NCBI GenBank assembly: GCA_041749275.1
Contig: JBGTBQ010000033.1
Span: forward strand, 1 to 7,729
Direction: 5' to 3'
Source: JBGTBQ01 sp041749275
GTDB taxonomy: Bacteria; Acidobacteriota; Blastocatellia; Pyrinomonadales; Pyrinomonadaceae
DNA length: 7,729 nucleotides
Below the pieces are notes generated by a model. That model was not told the DNA's origin. It was given only the letters and a program-made list of their open reading frames with translations, and did no database searches. Numbering within the stretch: the stretch's first letter is position 1; each line of letters starts with the position of its first letter. The translations under genes were made by a program, and so were the position numbers. Shown here piece after piece: positions 1 to 5,884 of this stretch.

Positions 1-472
1 TCCGGCGCTTCTCATAAACCTCACGGAAGGCTTCGAGCAGGGGCAATTCAATTACATCCCGCGCCCGCTTGGCGGCTCGCTTGCTGGCAATGATGTCACG
101 AATGTTCATCACGGGGAACCCGGATGATATGTCCATGCGGCCTTTGGCGTCCTCGTAATTTTCGATCCCGTCCGGCGCGAAGACGAGATCAATGTCGAAA
201 GGCCCCGACTTGATCTGGACGAAATCTTTACCTCGTACTATTTCCTGTTCGAGCGCATCGTCAATCGTGAATCCAAGTTCTCTCAAAGCCGCGACGATGC
301 GGCGACCATTCACTTCGTCCTTTCGCGGGAAAACATCAACGTCCTGCGTCGTACTCGGATAGCCAAGGAGGATAGCGCCGCTCTTCCCGATGAACATATA
401 GTCCACCTGATGCGCGGCGAAGGCCGCCGCGACTTCCTGCGCTTGCGCCGGATGAAAGCTATCTCTTCTCAT
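1..472 (-). CDS. Nucleotidyltransferase-fold protein (AbiEii/DUF6036-like), 3' end outside window
   Basis: I translated the minus strand from the ATG at 472-470; 157 codons are open to the left edge, so the C-terminus is missing. The protein looks like a stand-alone nucleotidyltransferase of the AbiEii/MNT superfamily. Residues 29-38 read GKSGAILLGY (the G-S loop). They are followed by TTQDVDVF at 41-48, which supplies the paired metal-binding Asp (D44, D46), and by FDIDLVF at 92-98 as the third acidic strand. Residues 122-150 (MNIRDIIASKRAAKRARDVI, then ELPLLEAF) match the helix that ends many of these proteins with a K/R-rich, D-L-P-x-L-E pattern. Family members transfer nucleotides to RNA or protein, some as toxins and some as antitoxins; the substrate here cannot be read from sequence. 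The start overlaps the stop of the upstream small gene by 14 bases (459-472), which indicates translational coupling. The fold is secure; the role is open. Confidence 0.85.
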   Translation of the reverse strand, partial: MRRDSFHPAQAQEVAAAFAAHQVDYMFIGKSGAILLGYPSTTQDVDVFPRKDEVNGRRIVAALRELGFTIDDALEQEIVRGKDFVQIKSGPFDIDLVFAPDGIENYEDAKGRMDISSGFPVMNIRDIIASKRAAKRARDVIELPLLEAFREVYEKRR

Positions 473-713
473 CGAGTATTTCCGCTTGCAGCGCGTCCGG
501 CGGGCCGTAGCCCAGATAGAGAGGGAGATTGTCCCGGCACCAGCGGCGGTACTCGGCGGTCGAGGCGAAAGAGCGCCATTCGGAGTCGTCGAGAACAGGC
601 TTGTAGACGTAACAGAAGCCGTAGCGCATCCGTTCTTCGACGCTACGCGCGAGATTGCGCTCGCATTGCTGACGAAAATCTTCCAGCCCGTCTCTTTCTT
701 CAACGTCTTCCAT
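459..713 (-). CDS. Conserved-looking small hypothetical protein, 84 aa, coupled to the nucleotidyltransferase
   Basis: This is an 84-residue soluble, charged protein with no signal peptide or membrane segment. The N-terminal half is rich in Glu and Arg and probably helical. The C-terminal half contains a Trp/Tyr/Cys-rich block (STAEYRRWCRDNLPLYLGYG, about residues 51-70). I recall similar blocks in short hypothetical proteins of soil bacteria but cannot name a family. The start at 713 is the only ATG after an in-frame TGA five codons upstream; no strong Shine-Dalgarno is visible. Its TAG stop lies inside the first five codons of the nucleotidyltransferase gene, so the two are almost certainly one transcription and translation unit. 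It has no helix-turn-helix of the AbiEi type and no HEPN R-x4-6-H motif, so it is not an obvious classical toxin-antitoxin partner. Confidence 0.7.
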   Translation of the reverse strand: MEDVEERDGLEDFRQQCERNLARSVEERMRYGFCYVYKPVLDDSEWRSFASTAEYRRWCRDNLPLYLGYGPPDALQAEILDEKR

Positions 714-736
714 AGTACTTCGTCAAAGCTTGTGTT

Positions 737-836
737 TAGATCGGATTTCACTTGGATGTACGGGTCAGAACCGCCTGCGGTAGCGGGCGGGCCTGACGTG
801 CGTTAGACCCGCCCGCTACCGCAGGCGGTTCTGACC
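737..836. mobile_element. Dispersed palindromic (MITE/REP-like) element, copy 1
   Basis: A perfect 29-bp inverted repeat (763-791 against 808-836) with a 16-base loop has the core ACCGCCTGCGGTAGCGGGCG. To its left, 737-762 (beginning TAGATCGG, then TTTCACTTG) closely matches the reverse complement of the right end of the copy at 5683-5819. No matching outer terminus is seen to the right of 836, so the copy looks truncated or asymmetric. It lies between the divergent small-protein gene (start 713) and the hydrolase gene (start 954), and could form a strong hairpin in either transcript. Confidence 0.85.
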
Positions 837-953
837 TGCCTCACCTAGTCGGCAGCTTGGTGTGCGCGGCATATAGGGAGCTGAGTTTCCGCATGGTTTC
901 TCATTGCCGATTTCTGGCTTCCGAATGCTTGCTCGACGCATCCAAGACGAGCC

Positions 954-1862
954 ATGAATGTTTCGCTCAACGAACTGAAAACATATCTGAGCTACGCGCG
1001 GCGGTTCGGGCGGCGCTTTATGAAGGAGCGCGTGCGCGAACTTAGCGTGGCCGTCGCGCCCGCGCCGCACCGTCCGCAACCGCGCGAGTGGAGCGACGAG
1101 CGTCTGACGGTGGCGTGGCTCGGACATGCGACGGTGTTGATGAACTTTTACGGGACGTGGCTGCTGACCGACCCGGCTTTGCGTCCGCGCGTGGGTGTGA
1201 GCGCCGGCGCGGTGACGCTGGGGCCGCGGCGTCTGGTGCAGCCGGCGCTCCGGGTGAAGGAGTTGCCCGCGCTCGACGCCGTGCTCGTTTCGCACGCGCA
1301 CATGGATCACTGCGATCTGGGGACGCTGCGGCGTCTGCCGCGCCGTTCGGCGGTCATCGTGCCGAAGGGGATGCGCGACCTCGTGCGACGGTTCGCGCGC
1401 ATCGAAGAGTTGCAGTGGGGCGAGTCGGTTGAGATCAACGGCGCGCGCGTCGAGCTGATCGAGGTCAGCCACTGGGGGGCGCGCAGACTCACAGATAAGC
1501 ATCGCGGCTATGGCGGGTTTCTCATCGAGAAGAACGGACGCGCCGTCGTCTTCGGCGGCGACACGGCTTACACTCCGGCCTTCGCGCGACTCCTCGGCGA
1601 GAGACGAAAGCGCATAGACCTCGCCGTGCTGCCCGTCGGCGGCTACAACCCTTACTTGCAGGTTCACGCGAACCCTGAACAGGCGTGGGCGATGCGTGGC
1701 GAGATGGGCGCGGAGTTTATCCTGCCGATGCATCACTCGACGTTTAAGTTGAGCCGCGAGCCGGCGGGCGAACCCATCAGCCGACTGATGGAAGCCGCCG
1801 GAGATGAAGGTCGGCGCGTTGTGCTGAGTGAAGTCGGCGAGACATGGATGCTGCCTGAGTGA
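954..1862 (+). CDS. MBL-fold metallo-hydrolase, NAPE-PLD/UlaG-like
   Basis: This 302-residue soluble protein has the full set of binuclear zinc motifs of the metallo-beta-lactamase superfamily. WLGHAT is at 55-60. H-A-H-M-D-H at 114-119 gives H114, H116, D118 and H119. The third-motif histidine is H173 in SHWGAR, the bridging Asp is D203 in GGDTAY, and the last ligand lies in MHHSTF (H260/H261). The SHWGxR block and the LTDP strand (71-74) point to the branch that includes N-acylphosphatidylethanolamine phospholipase D and UlaG lactonase, rather than beta-lactamases or RNase Z. Bacterial members are usually annotated only as MBL-fold hydrolases, so the substrate (a phosphodiester or a lactone) is unknown. 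No signal peptide is apparent; the first 40 residues are basic. The ATG at 954 has only a weak GACGAG upstream, but no other ATG or GTG was found in frame nearby. It is transcribed alone and ends just before a long hairpin. Confidence 0.92.
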   Translation: MNVSLNELKTYLSYARRFGRRFMKERVRELSVAVAPAPHRPQPREWSDERLTVAWLGHATVLMNFYGTWLLTDPALRPRVGVSAGAVTLGPRRLVQPALRVKELPALDAVLVSHAHMDHCDLGTLRRLPRRSAVIVPKGMRDLVRRFARIEELQWGESVEINGARVELIEVSHWGARRLTDKHRGYGGFLIEKNGRAVVFGGDTAYTPAFARLLGERRKRIDLAVLPVGGYNPYLQVHANPEQAWAMRGEMGAEFILPMHHSTFKLSREPAGEPISRLMEAAGDEGRRVVLSEVGETWMLPE

Positions 1863-1870
1863 GCGGGGAG

Positions 1871-1944
1871 CGTTGAGAAGAGAAGACGAATGGAGTCGGC
1901 ATGGCGCGTCCCATGCCGACTCCATTCGTCTTCTCTTCTCAACG
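1871..1944. terminator. 34-bp perfect inverted repeat between convergent genes, probable bidirectional terminator
   Basis: The arms at 1871-1904 and 1911-1944 are exact reverse complements over 34 bases, with a 6-base loop (CGCGTC). The repeat begins nine bases after the hydrolase stop and ends 25 bases before the stop of the opposing gene, the position expected of a shared terminator. The U-tract is poor: only TTTA follows on the plus strand, and there is none on the minus strand. Intrinsic termination is therefore plausible but not textbook. The stem is much longer and more perfect than a usual terminator, so transcript-end protection or a repeat origin is also possible. Confidence 0.65.
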
Positions 1945-1969
1945 TTTAATGAATGCTGCACACTTCCCG

Positions 1970-4486
1970 TCAACGAATCCTGATCGGAGCGGGAGCGGCG
2001 CTGGGCGTCAGTCGCAGGTTCAGCGTGGCCGCCTGCCCGGCGCGGACGACCGTCATCGCCGACGTGTCGGTGTAGCCACGCAGCCGGACGACGATGCGGT
2101 GCGTGCCGGGCGCGACGTTCGGGAAGATGAAACTTCCGTCGGGCTTCGTCGTCACGCTGCCCAGCCCCGCGACCGAGACCACCGCGCCGGCCACGGGTTT
2201 GCCGGTCTTCGCATCAACGACCAGCCCGCGCAGTTGCCCGTTTCTCAACACTACCACCGTGGGTTGCGGCCTGCTGACTCCGACGGGAGTTGCGCGCCGT
2301 TCGTCCGTGCGGTTGCCGCTTTGCGTCTCCGCCGGCGGCGTGCGCCCGCCGGGCGCATTCGTTCGCGGCGTGGAGAGGCGTGGCTGTCCGCCGTTCGTGT
2401 TCGTGTTCGCGCGGTTGCCGCTTCGCGCGTCGAGCGCACGGTCGAGAAAGGCTGAACGCATCCGCTTCAGGCGGAAATCAAGCGGAGCGGATGCGCCCGC
2501 GCGGAGCGCGACGCTTTGCGCCGTCGCCTCGTAACCGGTCTTCGAGACGAGCACGCGGTATGACCCCGGCTTCAGGTCGCGTAGCTCGAAGCCGCCCTTC
2601 TGATTGACGAGTGCCGAGACGGCGCTGCCGGTGCGCGCACCCGTCTCCACGACGGACACTTTCGCCCCTGACAGCGGGCGGTCGTCCTGATCCAGCACGT
2701 TGCCGCGCAGGAGCGTGCCCGCGCCGCGCGCGATCAGGCGCGGGCGGTTCTGTTCGACGCTCGTCTTGTCGGCGGAGGCGAACGCGATCCGCGTCTCGCT
2801 GCTCTTCTTCGCGGCGACCTGTACGCGCTCGGTCTTCGGGCGCAGACCGCTCCGGTAGATCGTCAGTTGATGCGCGCCCGCCGGGACGTTGAGGAAGGTG
2901 TAGCGCCCGGCGGAATCGGTGCGCGCCACGGCCAAGCCTTTCAACGTGACGAGCGCCCGCGCGAGCGGCTGCCCCTGTGCGTCGCGCACGATGCCCTTGA
3001 GCGTGCCGGCATCCCCCGCCGACGCCGTTGACCGTTTGACGATGACCATCGAAGGCACGATGCGGAGCGGCGACGCCGCGACGCCCGCGCTCGACCTCTG
3101 TTTCAAATCGAAGTCGGCCACCGCCGCGCGGCCACGAAGCAGGTCGAGACGCGCGGTCGCCATCTTCGCGCCCCCTTTCGACAGGACGAGATTGGACATT
3201 CTGCCCGCCGGGACTCCCTTCAACGTGTAAGCGCCGTCGGGGCCGGTCACGGCGCTTTGACCAGACTCCGGCTCGGTGACGCTGACGCCTTCGACCGGCT
3301 CACCGTTCTCCGTGACGACGCCGCTCACCTCTTCGGTTGCCTCTTCGGCGGGCGCGCTCTCGCCCACCGCTTCGCCGGTCTCAACGCCCGCGCTTGATTC
3401 TTCGCCCGCTTCGCCGCCCGTTGAAGATTGCTCTTCACCCGCGCCGCGCAGAATCGAGCGCATCTCCTGAATCTTTTGCAGGATACTGAGCGACTCGCCC
3501 ATGAAGTCGTTGATGCTCGTCGTCAATTTTTTCTTCTCGCTGCTCGATTGCTGCTCTTCCGTCGCGCCCGCGCTCCCCGTCTCGACGGCGGCGGCGGCCT
3601 CTTCGTTCAGACGAGAGACGACCGTCTCAAGCTCCTGTCTGCGCGCGCTGACCGCGGCATCCGCTGACGCGGTGCCCTGCCCCTGTTCGAGACGCGCGGC
3701 CTTCGACGCGAGCGCGTTCTTCAGACCTTCGAGCGCACGGTTGAGCGCGCCGAGGCTTTTGGCGCTGCCGGCCCCGCTCGACGCAAGCGACTCGGACTGT
3801 GCGATGAGTTGCTGTAACTCTTCGTCGGCCTCCGCCGCGCTCGACGCCTCTGCATCACTCGCGCTCGTAGCGTCAGACTCGCCCGCGCTCGCCGACGCCA
3901 GCGATTGGTCGCTCTCGCTCGACGACGCCGACTGCGCGGCGCTCGACGCTTCGCCTGACGGCGAGACGATGGCCCGGTAAACCTCTTCGGCGAGTTTTTC
4001 GATGGCAGCGTTGAGCGCCGCACCCGCGCCCGCGCCCTCTCCTTCCGCGCGCACGCCGCGCAGTTCGCCGCTCTCAACCGATACCACTTCGGCGTAAACC
4101 TGCGCGATGGTCGCGCCGCCTCCGTCGCTTGCGGTCACGGCGAGGACGCCCCCACGGACGACGAACTTCAGCCCGCGCTGTTTGCCGAGCGCGGCGAGTT
4201 GTTCGACGCCGAGAGCGTCCGCCGGTTGCGCGCCCGCTTCGGCTCCGACGGCGCGCGGGAGCAAGTCCTTGTGCGCGGCGGCGAGCCTCTGCTGAAGCGT
4301 GCGCGCGAGTTTGCCGATAAGGTCGGGCGCGACCTCCGCCCCGCTCTCGTCCTGAAAGGCGACGATGCCGACGGGCACGATCTGCCCCTGCGCCGCGCGC
4401 GTGCTGCTTGCGACAATCGGCAGACCGGCGCAGGCAATAATCAAGGCGACGCTCAGAACGATCAGCGGGTTGCGTTTTCTGCTCAT
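1970..4486 (-). CDS. Large exported protein with CsgG/LpoB-like N-terminus and four carboxypeptidase-regulatory-like repeats
   Basis: The likely start is the ATG at 4486, six bases after GAGAGG, giving 838 residues; a TTG two codons upstream is less likely. Residues 1-33 form a signal peptide (MSRKRNP, a hydrophobic stretch, then STRAAQ). The sequence I-I-A-C19 could act as a lipobox, so lipoprotein anchoring is an alternative to secretion. Residues 36-175 contain a VGIVAFQD strand, a helix, and a G-L-K-F-V-V-R-G-G-V segment before a V-x-S-V-E-S-G-E-L strand. This resembles the CsgG/LpoB/TolB-N type of envelope domain, by pattern only. Residues 176-390 are low-complexity Ser/Ala/Glu with probable coiled-coil helices (about 220-350). 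Four beta-sandwich repeats follow at about 386-463, 497-570, 594-675 and 752-826. Each has G-x-V then G-x-P-V/L-x-G/R-A and a [DN]-x-x-G-x-[YF]-x-[FL]-x-x-[VL]-x-P/A-G signature. A Thr/Asn/Arg/Pro-rich linker (about 685-745) precedes the last. The protein probably acts in the periplasm or at the cell surface in adhesion, scaffolding or envelope maintenance. The specific role is unknown. Confidence 0.88.
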   Translation of the reverse strand: MSRKRNPLIVLSVALIIACAGLPIVASSTRAAQGQIVPVGIVAFQDESGAEVAPDLIGKLARTLQQRLAAAHKDLLPRAVGAEAGAQPADALGVEQLAALGKQRGLKFVVRGGVLAVTASDGGGATIAQVYAEVVSVESGELRGVRAEGEGAGAGAALNAAIEKLAEEVYRAIVSPSGEASSAAQSASSSESDQSLASASAGESDATSASDAEASSAAEADEELQQLIAQSESLASSGAGSAKSLGALNRALEGLKNALASKAARLEQGQGTASADAAVSARRQELETVVSRLNEEAAAAVETGSAGATEEQQSSSEKKKLTTSINDFMGESLSILQKIQEMRSILRGAGEEQSSTGGEAGEESSAGVETGEAVGESAPAEEATEEVSGVVTENGEPVEGVSVTEPESGQSAVTGPDGAYTLKGVPAGRMSNLVLSKGGAKMATARLDLLRGRAAVADFDLKQRSSAGVAASPLRIVPSMVIVKRSTASAGDAGTLKGIVRDAQGQPLARALVTLKGLAVARTDSAGRYTFLNVPAGAHQLTIYRSGLRPKTERVQVAAKKSSETRIAFASADKTSVEQNRPRLIARGAGTLLRGNVLDQDDRPLSGAKVSVVETGARTGSAVSALVNQKGGFELRDLKPGSYRVLVSKTGYEATAQSVALRAGASAPLDFRLKRMRSAFLDRALDARSGNRANTNTNGGQPRLSTPRTNAPGGRTPPAETQSGNRTDERRATPVGVSRPQPTVVVLRNGQLRGLVVDAKTGKPVAGAVVSVAGLGSVTTKPDGSFIFPNVAPGTHRIVVRLRGYTDTSAMTVVRAGQAATLNLRLTPSAAPAPIRIR

Positions 4487-4779
4487 GGACAACCTCTCTT
4501 AATCCTTTGCGGCAGCACTTGGGGGCTGCCTTCACTTAGTTAATGCGGATGGCAAGCGTGAAAACTGTCAGCCGGCGCGGATTTTTTTACGATAAGAGCT
4601 ATCGCTCTTTTCTCTTTCAGATGAGAAGGGCCGCGGTGGCCCCCGGCCCTGAGTGATAATGGCACTGGCTGTCTGCAAAAATCGGTCTTACCTTGTAAGA
4701 TTGTCGTTACGGAAAAAGTTTGTGCGAAAGAAGTGTGCGGGTTTTTCGTCCGCCGCGAAGGTTGAGAAGGAAAGGCGAG
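4487..4779. other. Divergent intergenic region with two small hairpins
   Basis: This 293-base gap separates two divergently transcribed genes and should hold promoters for both, though I could not identify convincing -35/-10 pairs. Visible structure on the plus strand includes a 6-bp stem (4594-4599 with 4604-4609, loop TATC) followed by TTCTCTTT. A GC stem (4628-4632 with 4638-4642) overlaps an alternative pairing of 4627-4632 with 4645-4650. The first hairpin could attenuate plus-strand transcripts. I looked for SAM-type riboswitch cores because of the downstream Met/Cys enzyme remnant and did not recognise one. Confidence 0.4.
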
Positions 4780-4947
4780 ATGAAGAGAGACGACTTCGAC
4801 GAAAAAGGTACGCAGACGACGGTCATCCACGCGGGGCGCGAGTTGAACCGCACGCGCGCCGTCAGCCCGCCGATCTGGCAGACGACCGCCTTCACCGCCG
4901 ACTCGCCACAGGACTTCGCCGACTTCGCGCAGGCGCTCGAAGCGTAA
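4780..4947 (+). pseudogene. Truncated N-terminus of a Cys/Met-metabolism PLP-dependent enzyme
   Basis: The reading frame from ATG 4780 (AAGGAAAGGCGAG upstream) encodes 55 residues and ends at TAA 4945. Residues 11-39 (TQTTVIHAGRELNRTRAVSP, then PIWQTTAFT) are the hallmark beginning of the cystathionine gamma-synthase / O-acetylhomoserine sulfhydrylase / methionine gamma-lyase family. In that family, H-A-G-R-E precedes the P-P-I-x-Q-T strand and then a short F-A-D-F segment before the Y-x-R-Y/GNPT region. Full-length members have about 380-430 residues. Everything after the first ~55 is missing, including the PLP-binding Lys and the Tyr/Arg phosphate-binding motif, so it cannot be an active enzyme. 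The frame has no internal damage and keeps the GC-rich codon use of its neighbours, so the loss looks like one deletion or recombination junction near 4940-4960. The rest of the gene is not in this window. The fragment may still be translated and couple to the transporter 15 bases downstream. Confidence 0.8.
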
Positions 4948-4962
4948 GGTGCGCGCCATTCG

Positions 4963-5685
4963 ATGAGCTTGACGACGATTATCCTGCTGGCGCTCGTCAT
5001 CCTGTTCGCTTCGACGCTCGTGCGCTCGGCGCTCGGCTTCGGCGACGCGCTGGTGGCGATGCCTTTGTTGGCGATGCTGGTCGGCGTAAAGACGGCGACG
5101 CCCGTGGTGGCGTTCGCGGCCTCGACCATCGCGCTCGTGATTCTTTTGAAAGACTGGCGCGCGGTGGACGTGCGCGCGACGTGGCGGCTGGTCGCGGCGT
5201 CGCTCGTCGGGATTCCGTTCGGGTTGCTCTTGCTGAAATTCGCGCCGGAATTTTATGTGAAGGCCGTCCTCGGCGCGCTGCTGATACTCTACGGGCTTTA
5301 CAATCTCGTGACGCCGCGACTCCCTGTCGTCAAGAGCGAGAGCCTCGCATACATCTTCGGCTTCGTGGCGGGCGTGCTCGGCGGGGCGTACAACACGAAC
5401 GGGCCGCCGGTCGTCATCTATGGCGCGCTCCGGCGCTGGCCGCCCGAAAGTTTCCGCGCGACGCTGCAAGGCTGCTTCGTGCTGACGGGGCTGATGATTT
5501 TGATCGGGCACGGGCTGTCCGGGTTATGGACGCCGCTCGTCATGCAACTTTATCTGATTTCGTTGCCGGCGATTCTGCTGGCGATTCTGCTCGGCGCACG
5601 GCTCAACCGGCGCATCCCGCGCGAAAGTTTCAGCCGCGTCGTCTATGCCTTCCTCGTCGTCGTCGGCGTGCTCTTTTTACTTTAG
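4963..5685 (+). CDS. TauE/SafE-family membrane transporter (putative sulfite/organosulfonate exporter)
   Basis: This 240-residue integral membrane protein has about seven or eight hydrophobic segments (roughly 4-22, 28-41, 46-63, 76-92, 99-115, 128-144, 170-186 and 195-211, with a last one at 226-240). Two half-repeat signatures of the TauE/SafE (DUF81) family are present: ALGFGDALVAMPLL at 23-36, and FGFVAGVLGGAYNTNGPPVV at 132-151. The family exports sulfite, sulfoacetate and other small anions across the inner membrane, but most members are uncharacterised, so the substrate is inferred. The start at 4963 has AAGGTG about a dozen bases upstream, overlapping the stop of the truncated PLP-enzyme frame. 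The position directly after a sulfur-amino-acid enzyme remnant is consistent with a sulfur-related unit. The TAG stop (5683-5685) lies in the terminus of a palindromic element; the length is within the family range, so little of the protein appears lost. Confidence 0.88.
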   Translation: MSLTTIILLALVILFASTLVRSALGFGDALVAMPLLAMLVGVKTATPVVAFAASTIALVILLKDWRAVDVRATWRLVAASLVGIPFGLLLLKFAPEFYVKAVLGALLILYGLYNLVTPRLPVVKSESLAYIFGFVAGVLGGAYNTNGPPVVIYGALRRWPPESFRATLQGCFVLTGLMILIGHGLSGLWTPLVMQLYLISLPAILLAILLGARLNRRIPRESFSRVVYAFLVVVGVLFLL

Positions 5686-5819
5686 ATCGGTTTGCAATCG
5701 AGTGTATGGATAGCGGCTTTGTCAGTACCGCCTGCGGTAGCGGGCGGGTCTGGCGTAGCAACCACCCGCCCGCTACCGCAGGCGGTACTGACCCATACAC
5801 GCAAGTGAAAACCGATCTA
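5683..5819. mobile_element. Dispersed palindromic MITE-like element, copy 2, with terminal inverted repeats flanked by TA
   Basis: The core is a perfect 29-bp inverted repeat (5721-5749 with 5764-5792, loop of 14). It is nested inside outer inverted termini: TAGATCGGTTT at 5683-5693 pairs exactly with AAACCGATCTA at 5809-5819, and GTGTATGG at 5702-5709 is mirrored by CCATACAC at 5793-5800. Both outer ends begin with TA, as expected if a non-autonomous element of the IS630/Tc1-mariner type duplicated a TA target; that class assignment is inference. No transposase is encoded. The element shares its core and one arm with the copy at 737-836. Confidence 0.85.
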
Positions 5820-5847
5820 GTGATGAGGACGGGATAAAATCTTCTTG

Positions 5848-5870
5848 CTCGTCACTCGTCACTCGTCACT
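5848..5870. repeat. Heptanucleotide tandem repeat, (CTCGTCA) x 3.3
   Basis: Three exact copies of CTCGTCA plus CT stand 14 bases before the PhzF start codon, next to its ribosome binding site. Copy number at such a site can vary by slippage and would then change leader length or structure. Short heptamer repeats of this kind are known in some bacterial genomes as dispersed families; whether that holds here needs the genome. Confidence 0.85.
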
Positions 5871-5875
5871 GCTTT

Positions 5876-5881
5876 TGAGGA
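5876..5881 (+). promoter_or_regulatory. Ribosome binding site supporting the PhzF start
   Basis: TGAGGA stands just before ATG 5885, with GAGG as the Shine-Dalgarno core. This fixes the start choice. A TAAAAT hexamer at 5835-5840 could serve as a -10 element, but no good -35 lies at the right distance, so the promoter is not called. Confidence 0.6.
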
Positions 5882-5884
5882 ATC

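Noticed and set aside
816..1973. Long open frame of 385 codons on the minus strand
   Set aside because: It lies antisense to the metallo-hydrolase, whose motifs are complete. The translation is Arg/His/Pro-rich, without any family pattern, and reads through both hairpins.
4490..4492. TTG as the start of the large exported protein
   Set aside because: The ATG two codons downstream has GAGAGG at six bases, a better spacing, and gives the same signal peptide.
4493..4779. Possible SAM or other sulfur-related riboswitch before the Met/Cys enzyme remnant
   Set aside because: I could not match the conserved cores of SAM-I, SAM-II or SAH riboswitches; only short generic hairpins are visible.
4720..4782. 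Earlier ATG at 4720 for the PLP-enzyme remnant
   Set aside because: The extra residues are Arg/Pro-rich and do not resemble the family; the ATG at 4780 has its own AAGG-type ribosome binding site and begins at the conserved N-terminus.
4653..5837. 394-codon plus-strand frame and a 323-codon minus-strand frame at 4540-5511
   Set aside because: Both are GC-rich shadow frames over the TauE/SafE gene; the translations are Arg/Ala-rich with no membrane segments or motifs, and the plus-strand frame runs through the palindromic element.
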